64,000 nucleotides of DNA from Hofstenia miamia (lineage: Eukaryota > Xenacoelomorpha > Acoela > Hofsteniidae): assembly GCA_900660155.1 (NCBI GenBank), contig CABFPE010000198.1:359383-423382 (forward strand). The letters are read 5' to 3'. The notes beneath the pieces are model-generated. The model did no database searches. It saw nothing but the letters and a program-made list of their open reading frames with translations, and was not told the origin of the DNA. A program made the translations under genes and the position numbers. Positions 37,626 to 49,708 of the stretch are shown here, piece after piece (positions within the stretch are counted from its first letter, which is position 1; each line of letters starts with the position of its first letter).

Positions 37626-37959
37626 TTATAATTCCCACTCTCAAGTTTCCTATATTAATGTAATAGAGCAACTGTTAGTAATAAAGCACATTGTTATAAT
37701 GATGTTGATTTGGTGGGTAAATAACTATTATTAATACTAATTTTCTTGGCCAATCACTGCTAAACTATTCATTCATTTGTTGACATTCATTTTATGATTT
37801 GTAATAATGCGAAATTGTGGAAACAGGTTCAAACCCAATTCACATGTAGTGAACATTCAAGCAAATTACAAATCAGTGAAACTGATGATATATGTTGGTT
37901 TATAAATGGAATGCAATTATTTCACGATTTCTGAAGCACAAATAGATTTCAATGACATA

Positions 37960-38522
37960 TTTCCGTAAAATCTTGCGACATGTCCATACTACTTTATTGT
38001 TCAGCTGCCTGGTCACCCAATATAAAGAGTCACTTGAATCTTTCCATAAGAGAGCCCTATTCTGGGTAGCTGGATAGAAAGACTATAAGAACCTGCTAAT
38101 TCATCTGGGAGAATTGCCTATTTGTTACCAGCTTATATTGTCTGATTTGATTCCAATGTGGAAAATTGTCAATAATAAAGTCGATCTGGATATTCCTTCT
38201 TCCATCACTTTCTACAGCCGTAGTTATGCAGATTCTTCCGATTGTCCTTTGTTTCCAAGAACTACCAAGTTCAGCACCAACAACTCGTTCTTCATTAGAA
38301 CCACTACTGCTGCAAACAAACTCTTAAAGTGTGGTTTTTTCCTTCACGTGGCCCTTGGATAAATACAGGACAGCACTGAAATCACATCTTTCTGCCATGG
38401 TCATCCCTTATCTTAACCCTGCTGTTACATGTACTTTTTGCACTAATTGTTGCTCTTAATTTTTTTGCCTTACTATTTATTTATATTAATGTAACTTCTC
38501 CCTTGGAGAATACAAGTCTTTC

Positions 38523-38581
<59 letters not shown>
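37960..38581 (+). mobile_element. LINE 3' end with (AAT)n tail
   Basis: 38090-38365 encodes a typical LINE RT C-terminal stretch (GELPICYQLILSDLI, SITFYSRSYADSS and NNSFFIRTTTAANKLL), preceded by decayed sequence. It ends in a 3' untranslated part and an (AAT)n tail (38523-38581). The 5' part is absent. Plus orientation, inside the hAT. Confidence 0.75.
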
Positions 38582-38583
<2 letters not shown>

Positions 38584-38795
38584 TTAATAATGGACCCTAG
38601 TGGCCTAGGTGTAAAAGACCTCAGTCCCCTCTAGCCTATATTGGTCAGAGGGTGCGAAGAATCTCCGGTCAGGTGGACTCCACAATCGGGAGTTACAGAG
38701 CAGAAGCTTGCAGGTCAGAAAGTTGAAGCTGGAGAATAAAGGAAAAAGAAGAGCTGAACAGACGAAGCAAAAGTAAAATGGAATTGCAGTGGTGA

Positions 38796-39425
38796 TTGGC
38801 TTTCTGTGATACCTCTGAAGGCTCCTGGTCTTCAGAGTTCCGAGCAGTTCTTTGCTATCGTTTAGGTATCCCACTCCTCCGCAATGAGCAGCCATGCCAA
38901 AAATGCAACAAAACTCTAGACATTTACGGCGATCATGCCATGTTTTTCTCTGGTGATAAAATATATCGCCATGATCGTGTCCGTGATGTCATATTTAATC
39001 TTGCTTCTAAAGCTGCTCTAGTCCCTATTCTTGAGAAAAGAAATCTCGCTTTCGCTCTTGTTCTGGAGATTTTTTTCCCTTTTTTGTCTGTCGGCCGTCC
39101 TGCAGCTCTTGATGTTACCATCACCAGTTCCTTACAATCATCAGCCTTGTCTCATGCTGGAATTGCTGCTGGTAACGCTCTTGAAGTTGCAGATGATCGT
39201 AAAATAGCCAAGCACGCCCCATCTTGTCTTGCTTCAGGAATTCAGTTTATTCCTTTGTCTGCTGAATCTCTTGGTGGTTGGTCTCCTCTTGCCATTAAAC
39301 ATCTTCAAAGAATTGGCTCCATCGCAGCATTTCGATTTGCTAACATTGATAAGACATTTTTTGAGCAACTGTTAACTATTCTCCAGAGGGGTAATGCCAT
39401 AACGTCACGTTATTTCAGTTCTTAA
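38796..39425 (+). pseudogene. C-terminal restriction-like endonuclease domain of a non-LTR-type retroelement
   Basis: This 209-codon open frame starts with EFRAVLCYRLGIPL, then a zinc motif of C-x2-C-x7-H type (CQKCNKTLDIYGDH), RHDRVRDVI and GRPAALDVTITS, and ends in a helical tail and a stop at 39423. The arrangement CCHC, RH-x-x-(V/I)RD, then P-A-x-LDV matches the C-terminal restriction-like endonuclease of R2-like elements. I recall the same tail on RT proteins of corals and sponges. In those elements this domain nicks the target for insertion. The usual RPAD phrase before GRPAALDV is not clear here (VLEIFFPFLSV stands there), so this copy may be inactive. The RT part upstream is missing. 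Confidence 0.6.
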
Positions 39426-39512
39426 GCCAACTCTTTCAGTAAACCATCAATCATGAAGATACCAATTTCCCTTTATCTAATATTTTATTATTATTATTTT
39501 TTCTTATTATGA

Positions 39513-40665
39513 TTATAATGGCGCTACTGCTATGACTTTTCAGAAATTTGGTGCCGTAAGCGGCCTCTCCATAGCCATAAGCGCCCTTTTCCATTTTTAG
39601 GATTCAATTTTCATTGGATTTTAATGAAACTTGGTGTGTAGCTTCGCTATGCAATGCTTCAATTTTGCAGTAAGTTTGAGTAAGATAGGGGCATTAGTTT
39701 AGGAGAAAAGGGTATCCAAAGTTTTCGAAAATGAACTATTTTGAACTATTATAATGGCGCTTATGTCTATTTTACTAAATATTATAATGGCGCTAGTGAT
39801 TTAATTGTAATTATATATATAATATTAAATGATTAATTAGGTGATAATAAACAGGAGTCTATATATTTGATAAATTTTCCCACTTTTATATTGGATTTGG
39901 AAGAAAATAATGATCCCGGCCTGTCTCATCAAAATTCCATCTTGAACTTGGTGTAAATAAACTGAAAAGAACATTATAAATGTAAGATTTAATTTTAAAA
40001 TGAATAAAAGTGGTCCGAAATCTATCTGAGCATTATTCGTCCCGCAATCTAGGTTTTCGCAATGGCACAACCCCCCTTATTTTGGAATGACCTTAATAAA
40101 ACGTTGAATATGAAGTCAATAATGCTCGGATCGACTTCGGACCACTTTTATTCGTTCTAAAGTACATTTTACATCTAGAACAAACATTTCAATATGTTTA
40201 AAGCAACGACCAGTTCAAAATTATTTGATTTATTAACATCCTTCATTATCCTTCCTGTAGAATGGTTCATGTTAGGATTTCTTAAAATATATCGAACTAG
40301 ATCTCCTCTAAAACGCATCTAGACGTAAAATTTCATTTAGAAGCGAATAAAACTGGTTTGAAATCAATCCGAACATTATTTCCTGCATAACCCGGTTTTT
40401 TAGGGGCTAATAAAAATTTAACTTTTTTTTCAAACAAAATCAGCTTTTTTAATATGGATGTAAATAAATACATAGGTATTTAGTATATAGTTGTATTAAA
40501 CGGGTTGTTATGAAAGAATTCATCTTAATAATAGTAATCGCCATAAGCGCCATTATAATAGTCAGGCATTATAATAAATTTTAACCATAAGCGCCATTAT
40601 AATTTGCATGAAGGTGGCCATGGACACCATTATAATTTCAGAGTGGCCATAAGCGCCATTATAAT
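39513..40665. mobile_element. non-autonomous foldback-like element with repeated ATAATGGCGC ends
   Basis: The left side carries TTATAATGGCGC at about 39514, 39749 and 39782. The right side carries the inverse GCGCCATTATAAT at about 40547, 40591 and 40653, with a looser copy near 40627. This mirror arrangement of short repeats without a gene fits a MITE or foldback element. The exact ends are uncertain. Confidence 0.6.
39998..40158. repeat. inverted repeat (hairpin) inside the foldback element
   Basis: AATAAAAGTGGTCCGAAAT, followed by GAGCATTATT (about 40001-40036), pairs with AATAATGCTC, then ACTTCGGACCACTTTTATT (about 40118-40152). A third, looser copy of the arm is near 40335-40372. Confidence 0.8.
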
Positions 40666-41147
40666 TAGTATTACTATTATTTGTGTTTTTCTGTTATTGA
40701 TTCTTTTTCTTTTGAAATTATTAAAAAATTTTTACATATATTTTATCAATACGTAACTTTTTAAGTTAAAAGTTGATTTTGAATATATAAATGGATAGCA
40801 TAAAGATTTAGAACAACAGAATGTAAATATTGGCAGTTCATGTAAATGCATACTTTATGTTTTAGAGACCTTCGAGATCACACATGCTTGGTCATGGTGA
40901 CATACTGATTCCTTCCCATGCTCAATTTTTATCTTGAGGAAGGCCAAGTATTGATATAGTCGCTTCTTTTATATTTTCATTGCATTCCACATTCTACAGT
41001 GCCATTACCAGGCCCAATAAAACGACTGGTCCTGAAGAACTCTAATATGGAAATGAATAAAAAATGATTCATTAATTTCCTTTATAGAATTATCTAAAGT
41101 TCTAGCATATATTTTGCTTGTAAAAGGGGGCGCCAATCTGCTGAAAA

Positions 41148-42375
41148 TCTCGTCAGATGGGCCATCGCCCCCTCTGCCCCTCCTATAGATCCGCCACTGG
41201 TATTTTGTATAACAAAAAATATGCTTTAAGGAAGGCTATTTGAACCAATATCATTGCCCACATTACATAATATAATTGACGTTGTTAACACCAAAAGGTT
41301 ATCAGGGGAAAAGTTTAGTTAATGTAATTTTGCTTCGTAAATATAGTCATAAGTGCAAATGCATCTTACTAGGAAAGCCCATTATTATTAAGGCAATACA
41401 AAAATAATTTCAAAATATGCTGGTTATCATTATAATAAATTATAGGCTTAACCCCAATCTTTACAATAACTAAAGCTAACATAAGTCAACCAGCACATTA
41501 GTCCAACCCCTAACTCAAGCCATAACCCAAACGTTATGCTTGTAGAAATGTGCAAATTTATTATTAATACCATTTTCAATATGAATGATAAAATAATTTT
41601 TAATAAACTACTATAAATATGCTACTTAGTGGTTCAGACACGAGCTTTTATTTGTTTGCAAAGCAATTATAAGATTTAGAAATATTAGGACTATTCAATC
41701 TGCACAGTCTCTTTTCCCTCACATCTTTTCGCACAGTTACTTTGTTTATAAAACGAATTTTTTTTTCATTGAGTCGTGATGAAAAATATAGTATAATGTT
41801 AGGTTTATAGTTAGGGAAGAGTCTAATTTAAGTTTGGCTTTATGACTTGGGTTAGCTTTGCAATAATTTTAGTGCTTGAGGGGGGGGAGTTTAAGGAGGT
41901 CTAAGTAATAATGTGTCTGAGCATGGTAAACTAACACTAGCAGTATGCAAACATACTCAAGAGTAGGGTTCATTTGTGCATTCCAGTATAATTACAGTAG
42001 TCATAATATTTTTTACTCTTACAGTGCTTACAGTGCAATATATAATCAATGCTCGAATTTCTTTGGTTATTGGAAAATTATTTTTATGGTTCCAAATTGA
42101 ATTTAGTTTAAGCTAATCTGATGGTTCCTTTGTAAACAAGATACACACAATGGATATTTACTCTTCATAAAATTTCATGACTCCTTCAATATATTAATAA
42201 ATTAGTCATTATTTAGCAGCTCATCATCAATTATCAATGCATTGTATTTGCAATTAGCAATAATTGAATTGACACCAAAATCCTTGGGATCCGTTGCTTT
42301 GTACCATAGGTGCACTCGGGCCCTGGACTCCAAATATTCTTTAATGATTGTGGATTGTATATGTAAATTAGATTA
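41148..42375 (+). repeat. first copy of a 1,228-bp duplication
   Basis: Starts TCTCGTCAGATGGG inside the hAT right end and runs to TTAGATTA just before the N at 42376. Same as 42377-43604 with one base difference seen (in a G-run). No gene recognised inside. Confidence 0.9.
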
Positions 42376-42376
42376 N

Positions 42377-43604
42377 TCTCGTCAGATGGGCCATCGCCCC
42401 CTCTGCCCCTCCTATAGATCCGCCACTGGTATTTTGTATAACAAAAAATATGCTTTAAGGAAGGCTATTTGAACCAATATCATTGCCCACATTACATAAT
42501 ATAATTGACGTTGTTAACACCAAAAGGTTATCAGGGGAAAAGTTTAGTTAATGTAATTTTGCTTCGTAAATATAGTCATAAGTGCAAATGCATCTTACTA
42601 GGAAAGCCCATTATTATTAAGGCAATACAAAAATAATTTCAAAATATGCTGGTTATCATTATAATAAATTATAGGCTTAACCCCAATCTTTACAATAACT
42701 AAAGCTAACATAAGTCAACCAGCACATTAGTCCAACCCCTAACTCAAGCCATAACCCAAACGTTATGCTTGTAGAAATGTGCAAATTTATTATTAATACC
42801 ATTTTCAATATGAATGATAAAATAATTTTTAATAAACTACTATAAATATGCTACTTAGTGGTTCAGACACGAGCTTTTATTTGTTTGCAAAGCAATTATA
42901 AGATTTAGAAATATTAGGACTATTCAATCTGCACAGTCTCTTTTCCCTCACATCTTTTCGCACAGTTACTTTGTTTATAAAACGAATTTTTTTTTCATTG
43001 AGTCGTGATGAAAAATATAGTATAATGTTAGGTTTATAGTTAGGGAAGAGTCTAATTTAAGTTTGGCTTTATGACTTGGGTTAGCTTTGCAATAATTTTA
43101 GTGCTTGAGGGGGGGGGGTTTAAGGAGGTCTAAGTAATAATGTGTCTGAGCATGGTAAACTAACACTAGCAGTATGCAAACATACTCAAGAGTAGGGTTC
43201 ATTTGTGCATTCCAGTATAATTACAGTAGTCATAATATTTTTTACTCTTACAGTGCTTACAGTGCAATATATAATCAATGCTCGAATTTCTTTGGTTATT
43301 GGAAAATTATTTTTATGGTTCCAAATTGAATTTAGTTTAAGCTAATCTGATGGTTCCTTTGTAAACAAGATACACACAATGGATATTTACTCTTCATAAA
43401 ATTTCATGACTCCTTCAATATATTAATAAATTAGTCATTATTTAGCAGCTCATCATCAATTATCAATGCATTGTATTTGCAATTAGCAATAATTGAATTG
43501 ACACCAAAATCCTTGGGATCCGTTGCTTTGTACCATAGGTGCACTCGGGCCCTGGACTCCAAATATTCTTTAATGATTGTGGATTGTATATGTAAATTAG
43601 ATTA
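42377..43604 (+). repeat. second copy of the 1,228-bp duplication
   Basis: Equal in length to 41148-42375 and joined to it by a single N. Probably an uncollapsed contig overlap rather than a real tandem duplication. Confidence 0.9.
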
Positions 43605-43969
43605 ATTCCGTACAATGCATTTAGATTTATGCACAATTGTATGATAAAATTTATTTGTGTCTCATTTAGGACAATAATTCGTGCACAATGATGGTGGGGA
43701 ATTCAAAATTACTAATTTTTTAAACAACTAATGTAAATGCAGTTGGGTTCCCAAATTTGTCCGTGCACAATGCTTCTGCTCTGAATGATTGATTCAAAAC
43801 TATTGCGCGTCGTTTAATAATTGTGCTGTATACATGTATTTTTTTATTTAGAATTGCCGATATTGCATAATTGTTTGCAATTGTCACGGCTCTGTCGTCT
43901 TTGTATTGACAGAAAAATTTTCCATTGAAAAGGATACATAACGGCCTCTTTCTCTCTGTTCCGTTTCCT
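43605..43969. other. non-coding sequence
   Basis: No motif or repeat recognised. It leads into the C-terminal side of the decayed piggyBac on the minus strand. Confidence 0.4.
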
Positions 43970-44749
43970 TCACACTAGAAAGTGGGCAGTTTTGTATGTG
44001 ATTACCTCCTCCCATAATGGAAAATAACAAAATAAATTATCGCATAGAACCATGTGAACTTCAGGGTTGGAAATATGCTGTACACACTCTCTAACAACAT
44101 GTGTGCCAAGAGGAGTATCTGTTGTGTCATCGCCTTTGCCACCATAAAGAAAAATAGATTGGTTTACCATTCTCCAATGCCATGACCGAACTTTGAAAGC
44201 CAAGGCGTATTGGTATTTCTTTGTGATACATCTTGCATCTATGATGTCCAAAATGTGGCACTATCTGTTCGTCGATAGACAAATATTTCGAATCAGTGTA
44301 GAACTGCTTCAATTTTTTGTTCACGATATCAATCAAAGATCGGTCAGTCAAACGAATGTTTTTATATCAACAACATGGAGATAAGACTTTACTTGTTCGA
44401 ACTGATTGCGAGACATCAATTGTGCAATAATGGAGCAACCAACATCTTCATCTTTACTCCAGAATAGTCTTGATTGTGGCCGTTGATTGTATGATGATAT
44501 AGTAAGAATGGTAAAAAAATTCCATAATATTATTAGTGTGAGTTCAAAGGAATGATAATTCTTTACTTCTCTAGCATATATGCTAGTGTATTTCAAGAAG
44601 ATTTCCTCAACTTGGGAATCAAAACATAACTTATATATCTCCAATGCATTTTTATTTCGTAAAAGAGGATACTGTGTCGATAGTTGAGGTATTGGTGAGC
44701 CATAAGAAACATCCTCTATTTCAGTATTACCGGATTTCCATTCGTTCAC
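43970..44749 (-). pseudogene. piggyBac-type transposase fragment, decayed
   Basis: The N-terminal side (44348-44749) shows ELTLIILWNFFTIL and IAQLMSRNQFEQVKSYLHVVD, the helical region before the catalytic core. 44127-44351 has YLSIDEQIVPHFG, containing the first catalytic Asp of the DDD family. 43970-44251 has VVRECVQHI and a damaged second-Asp region (MVLCDNLFCYFP). At least two frame changes separate these parts. The third Asp region and the C-terminal zinc domain were not seen. It differs strongly from the piggyBac at 49.7 kb, so it is another, older subfamily. Confidence 0.8.
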
Positions 44750-45405
44750 TGACCTTTAGATGATCTCACAATTTGTTACATGTCTTCAGACAATTTATTC
44801 TTCTTATTACCACGCTCTTCATCTGTTGCTTCACCGGCAGCGTTAACAAATTCGGATATCGTCAAATGTGTAGGTAAATATATGTAAGTTATGCATTCTA
44901 TTGGACATACCGAATGTAATTACACGTCTGAGAGGATAATATAGTATTTATGAACACAAATGTAAGGAATTCATGCGTCAAATCATTGAGAGAAAAATTA
45001 GAGAAAATAGATTTAGTAGATTTTTTATCATTTATTAATTTGATACGAAATATTTAACCACTAAAATTTATTAAAAATATGTTTTGCCCTGTAGTGCATT
45101 TGAATGCAGGGATACGCTGTGATTGTTATCAACCAAGTTAAGAAAATATGATATGTTCTTAAGGGGAAGATTAAGCATAAATGGATTGCCAGCCAAATAG
45201 ATTCAACTATTATCCTGAGTCATTGCACATATACAAATAAGTTGGTATGTATGTACGTACTTTTTATTTATATATATATATNNNNNNNNNNNNNNNNNNN
45301 NNNNNNNNNNNNNNNNNNNNNNNNNNNNNNNNNNNNNNNNNNNNNNNNNNNNNNNNNNNNNNNNNNNNNNNNNNNNNNNNNNNNNNNNNNNNNNNNNNNN
45401 NNNNN

Positions 45406-45439
<34 letters not shown>

Positions 45440-45479
45440 TATTGCAAAACAATTAAAAGTTATTGTGTAACAGTTACTT
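44750..45479. other. non-coding sequence with (TA)n and a 124-N gap
   Basis: 45269-45281 and 45406-45436 are (TA)n on both sides of an N-run (45282-45405), so the microsatellite probably stopped the assembly. Nothing coding is visible. Confidence 0.6.
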
Positions 45480-46780
45480 TTTTGGGCCCAGAAACTTCTT
45501 TCGTGATTCGTCATTTGTAAGGATAGAAACATATTCTCCCATAAATCGCACTTTGCATTTGACACAGTTGTCTACGACAGTCAAGCCAGCAGCAACTTGC
45601 TTTGCCTCTAAAAAATATTTTCATCTTTCCATGCCACCTGGTTCTTTTGCAACCAATTTGTTGAAACATTGAGAGTTTTGGGATTGACAAAGTCATTGAT
45701 ATTCATATTTGAAGCCACTCGTTATATTGTTTGATGGTATTCTTACAATTTTTGCTACTTGATTCAGGGATCTTTTGAAGTGAATCTACCATTTTATCCT
45801 TTATATCATTGTCCGCACGAACTTCAAAGAAAGAGAGGCCAGCTAAGTTGTCATTGAGATGCCACGTGTGGCGTACTAGTGCTTTCAGAGCCATATTGAC
45901 AATGAAATCATCAAACGGTGCTTGCACAAAATTTGGCGAATTGAACCACGTTTCAAAATACGGCAAATATAGGCAATCTGAACGCGGAATATGAGCTCTT
46001 TCAATGAGTAAAGGGCTTCCACGCATTCCACCAATGTAAATGATGCCATGCTCAAGTATCTTTCTGTAATTTTCGCAAGGTTGTAACTTTTCAAGCGACT
46101 TGACTTCAAAGGACAGTACTTGATCAAGGAAATTTTGCTTCTGTGAGCATTTTGCCTTGCTTTCTATATCAGACAACCATTCTGAAAGCAATCACGTGCA
46201 ATGTCAAGTCACTCAAATTGAAATCATTTAAATATTTGGATATCAGGATCAGAAGAATATTGAAACATTGCACAAAATTATTTCAAGAGCTTGATTGCTG
46301 CAAGTCAAATGAAGGAGTTCCTTTTCCAAGCTTTTCCAATAAGTAAACACGCGTCATTGTTAACTCCTGTTTTACTTACTATGGTATGAAGAACATGGTT
46401 ATAATGCAAAACTGCTGTTGGAATCGATCCTCCGCTTCCATAATGTACTTTTGGAACACTCAAGAAATACTCATAACACTTGGTGTCTGAAGCGAAAAAT
46501 GGTAGGTGTGACATGTGACACCTTTTCTTGACTAATGCTTGTAACGGGCAGCAATTTTCATCACTCTAAGAGGTTCTTTTGCCACTTGTATGTCCTCCAG
46601 TTTTTTGCCGCAGTATCTGCACAATTTTTGATGTAATTTAGACGAATAGTCCATAGCTTCAGTGCAACTTACTGACGATAATGTCCCAAATATTTTAAAA
46701 CGGGTGTGAGGTTTTGAACTGTCATTCTGTCAGTTACTTTGGATCGATCAATGACTGCTACAACTTCGGTTGTATATATA
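45480..46780 (-). pseudogene. uncharacterised invertebrate protein family, larger decayed copy
   Basis: Read on the minus strand from 46780: a segment with VIDRSKVTDRMTV and KYLGH (about 46770-46680), then 46305-46514 and 45703-46191 with APFDDFIVNMALKALV, RHTWHLNDNLAGLSFF and IKDKMVDSLQK, and finally near 45590-45490 a segment with LTVVDNCVKCKVRFM and SILTNDES. The order DR-x-K-x-(S/T)DR, then H-x-W-x-L, then LTVV(N/D)D matches the multicopy insect and Hydra-like family also seen at 4013-4445. Function is unknown to me. Frameshifts and stops separate the parts. It may be a host multigene family or part of an unrecognised transposon. Confidence 0.6.
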
Positions 46781-46796
46781 TATATATATATATATA
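46772..46796. repeat. (TA)n microsatellite
   Basis: Simple TA run between the uncharacterised pseudogene and the LINE that follows. Confidence 0.95.
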
Positions 46797-46859
46797 ACAA
46801 CTTATTAAAAGAAGCTTGAAGTTCATTTTACAAATTTTCAAGATGCAGTGTCTCCTGAC

Positions 46860-48670
46860 GAAATTGTATACATGAATTTTTTTGAGACGGTTTTCAAAAC
46901 AAATTGTTTAAATATTTAAGATCATTAAACAATTCTAGTTTACCAAACTCTATTTATTGGAATAATGAACATGCAAATACAAATGTTGAAAAGGCTGAAT
47001 TTTTCAATAAATACTTTAACACAGTTTATTCTAAGTTTAGCGAAGACCAAAATATATATAATAATGATAGTGAATTTCATCTTAACTTTCAAATAACTCC
47101 TTCAAAAATCACAAAAATAGTTAAAAATCAATCAAATTCGTTTGCTCTTTCATGTGATAATATTCCAACTATTTTATTAAAAATACATTACCGTTTATTT
47201 CAAAACATTTATGTATTATATTCAACGGCATATTATCTAGAATAGACTATCCGAAGTTCTGGAAATCTGTGTTTATTGTTCCAATATTTAAAAAGGGCAA
47301 GCTTGATGACGTTAGAAATTACGGACCAATTAGTATTCTACAACGTATTTCCCTTTGAAAGTTTTTTATTTGATTTTATTTATCGTTTTATTAAAAACAA
47401 ATTGTCTAAATTTCAGCATTGATTCCAAAGTGGATCTTCTACGATTAAGAATGTGTTATGTTATTTAGATAAAGTTTTTAAATGTATTGATGTTGTGGCA
47501 TTTAATTTGACATTAGTAAAGCATTTGACAATGTTCCGCACCATCTTTTACTGGATAAGCTATCTAAATTGGGATTTGATAATAAGTTTATGCAATTGTT
47601 CAAATGTTATTAAACAGATCGCTACCAGCTCACAAATATTTGTGGGGAGGTAGTTCGCAGTCTTTAAAAATAACGAGTGTAGTACTTCAAGGAACTGTTC
47701 TGTGCTACTTTTATTTGTTAGATTCATTAATGTTTTCTGTTCTAGTACAAGTTCAAATATTTTGCTTTTTGCTGATGACAGCAAACTTTTAATAGAATTC
47801 CCTACTGAATTTCTTATACTAATACAATTGATTCGGTTTGAAATGGGGACGGAGAAATGAAATGCAATTCAATACATCTACATCAAAGATGATATGTTTT
47901 TGAAAAACTAAATGCAAAGATATTTTATCTTCAAAACTTATGGCATATAATATTTAATTAGTTGAATCAGTCAATGATTTCGACGTAAATATCTCATCAG
48001 ATTTAAAATGGGAAGAACATTATACCAAAGTTCTAAGCAAAGCAAATAATGTATTATTTTATCTAAGAACAGATGTACCATATATAACACCTAAATTTAT
48101 GAAAACTAAGTTATTCAAGAGTTGCATATTATCTGTTATAACTTATTGATCGCAATGTTGGTGGCCAAATAGACATCAATTTGAAAAACTGGAAAGATGT
48201 CAAAGGAAATGCTTACATTGGTGTTTAAATTCAAATAAGGAAATATCTTTTGAAAATTTGTTGCACCTTAATATACCTCCAATTGCTCTTCAATTTCAAT
48301 TGTATGATTTGATATTTTTCAATAAAGTACTAAATGGATTATACAAAATAGATCATACTGAATTTGTTAGCGTAAAGAATACTTCATCAAGAGAAAAACG
48401 GAATATTTTCAAAAATCCTAAATGCAAATTGGTTACATTTCATAGCAACTATTGGTATCGTATTACTTACTTGAGTAATTACGTATCAGTGAATTCTAAT
48501 ATCAACATTTATGATCGTCCTAGCATTGTAAAAAAGCAACTTTGTATATTTTTTGAAGATTATGTTATTAATCATTTTGAATTGAATAATAACTTGCTCA
48601 TGGTTTCTATCTTGCAATTGCAGCATAATGTGATATTTGTAAAGTATATATATATATATATATATATATA
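46860..48670 (+). mobile_element. LINE (Jockey/CR1-like RT), decayed, ending in (TA)n
   Basis: Non-LTR RT landmarks in order: VEKAEFFNKYFNTVYSKF (46985-47040), FIVPIFKKGKLDDVRNY (47265-47320), DISKAFDNVPHHLLLDKL (near 47510-47560), YQLTNICGEVV (47620-47650), and the C-terminal region LFKSCILSVITY, CQRKCLHW and LHLNIPPIALQFQLYDLIFF (48110-48330), with the frame 48258-48695 closing it. The YADD box lies near 47765 as LLMTANF-like or FADDSK in different frames. Several frameshifts and stops are present. The endonuclease is missing, so it is 5'-truncated. It ends in (TA)n (48644-48670). Confidence 0.78.
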
Positions 48671-49708
48671 CTCATACTTGAACATTTTACTATGACACAT
48701 AGGAAGAAATTAGGCTCATTTTAATAATCTGAGAAATATTATCTTCAATTTCGCGTGCATGAAATTTGCTATGTTAATACATTAGTGAGACAATGAAATA
48801 ATAAATTCTGACGTTTCTTTATCATCTAGAAAAGCCTCTATGATCAATCCCTGTCAGGAAGGTTTTGTCTGACATTTCACTATTGCATATTATGTTGTTG
48901 ATCTCTTAAAGAACTTGCCAGGATTTTTAAAAATTTTATTCCCAACATCGATTTTTCAATAGAAAAATTGAAAGTGTCTATTTCAAACACGTTTTACACC
49001 AAAACCTATGAATCTATAAAACCCTCTATGACGATTTATTGCTGACTAAGCCTTCTTGTTTAAATCGCGCTATTTCACTTTGTTGTAAAACATGTAATGA
49101 ACTTGCCAATTGAATTATCGCACAACATTTATTTTGAAGCAAATTAATTTAGTTTTCCTCCGCTTAGTGGTGTGCAATTAAAGTGATTCAAATTTCTTGA
49201 GATGATATATGAAAAGTGCACAAAGTGCAACCTGAACCGATTTTCCCATAGTATAAAGCGCAAGTTAGCAGTTCGGTATTAAGAAATGTTTTCAAACTAT
49301 GCTTTTATATTAGGAAATGTCCACATAACTAAAAACACTTTCTAAAGCATTTTTAAATTTACATATTTTTTATTAAAAAATTATTGAAATTTATATATAA
49401 AAAAATTTGCACGCACACTTGGATGTACACCTAAATACACAGCTTGGAAATGATGAGCACCTTCAACATTTTATGGGCGTAGTTTTAATTGCGGAATTTT
49501 GTTATGCTGTAATTACTCTTTGCACATCAGGCAAATTTATCACTATTTATATGCGCGTAAATATATTAACTCCCATCGACTTAGCTAGTTAACCACATCA
49601 AGCTGAGGCTGTTGCAGCTGCAATAGCGAAATTACATGACGTCATGTGATATTAATAGCTACTCTGAAAACTGTGCCAACCTTTATCGTAGCTACAGCCA
49701 CTCAGACT
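48671..49708. other. AT-rich non-coding sequence
   Basis: No gene recognised. This is the left flank of the piggyBac insertion. Confidence 0.45.

Larger units (their letters stand above)
36167..41199 (-). mobile_element. hAT transposon, filled by later insertions
   Basis: The left end CAGGGGCGGATCCAGG (36167) and right end, read outward on the minus strand, CAGTGGCGGATCTATAG (41199) match the terminal repeats common in hAT elements. The transposase C-terminus (36470-37625, minus) has its stop about 300 bp from the left end, as expected. The N-terminal half is missing or replaced by a LINE end, a restriction-like-endonuclease domain and a foldback element. The 8-bp flanks (GGTTACAT and GTATTTTG) do not match, so the two ends may come from different copies. 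Confidence 0.65.

Noticed and set aside
41880-43120. Host segmental duplication
   Set aside because: Equal copy length, near identity and a single N at the joint fit an assembly artefact better.
45203-45565. Several frames of 60-120 codons crossing the N-run
   Set aside because: They consist of N-derived unknown residues and (TA)n-derived Ile-Tyr repeats, with no real content.
49407-49592. 61-codon plus-strand frame before the piggyBac
   Set aside because: No motif, no splice sites, no neighbour support.
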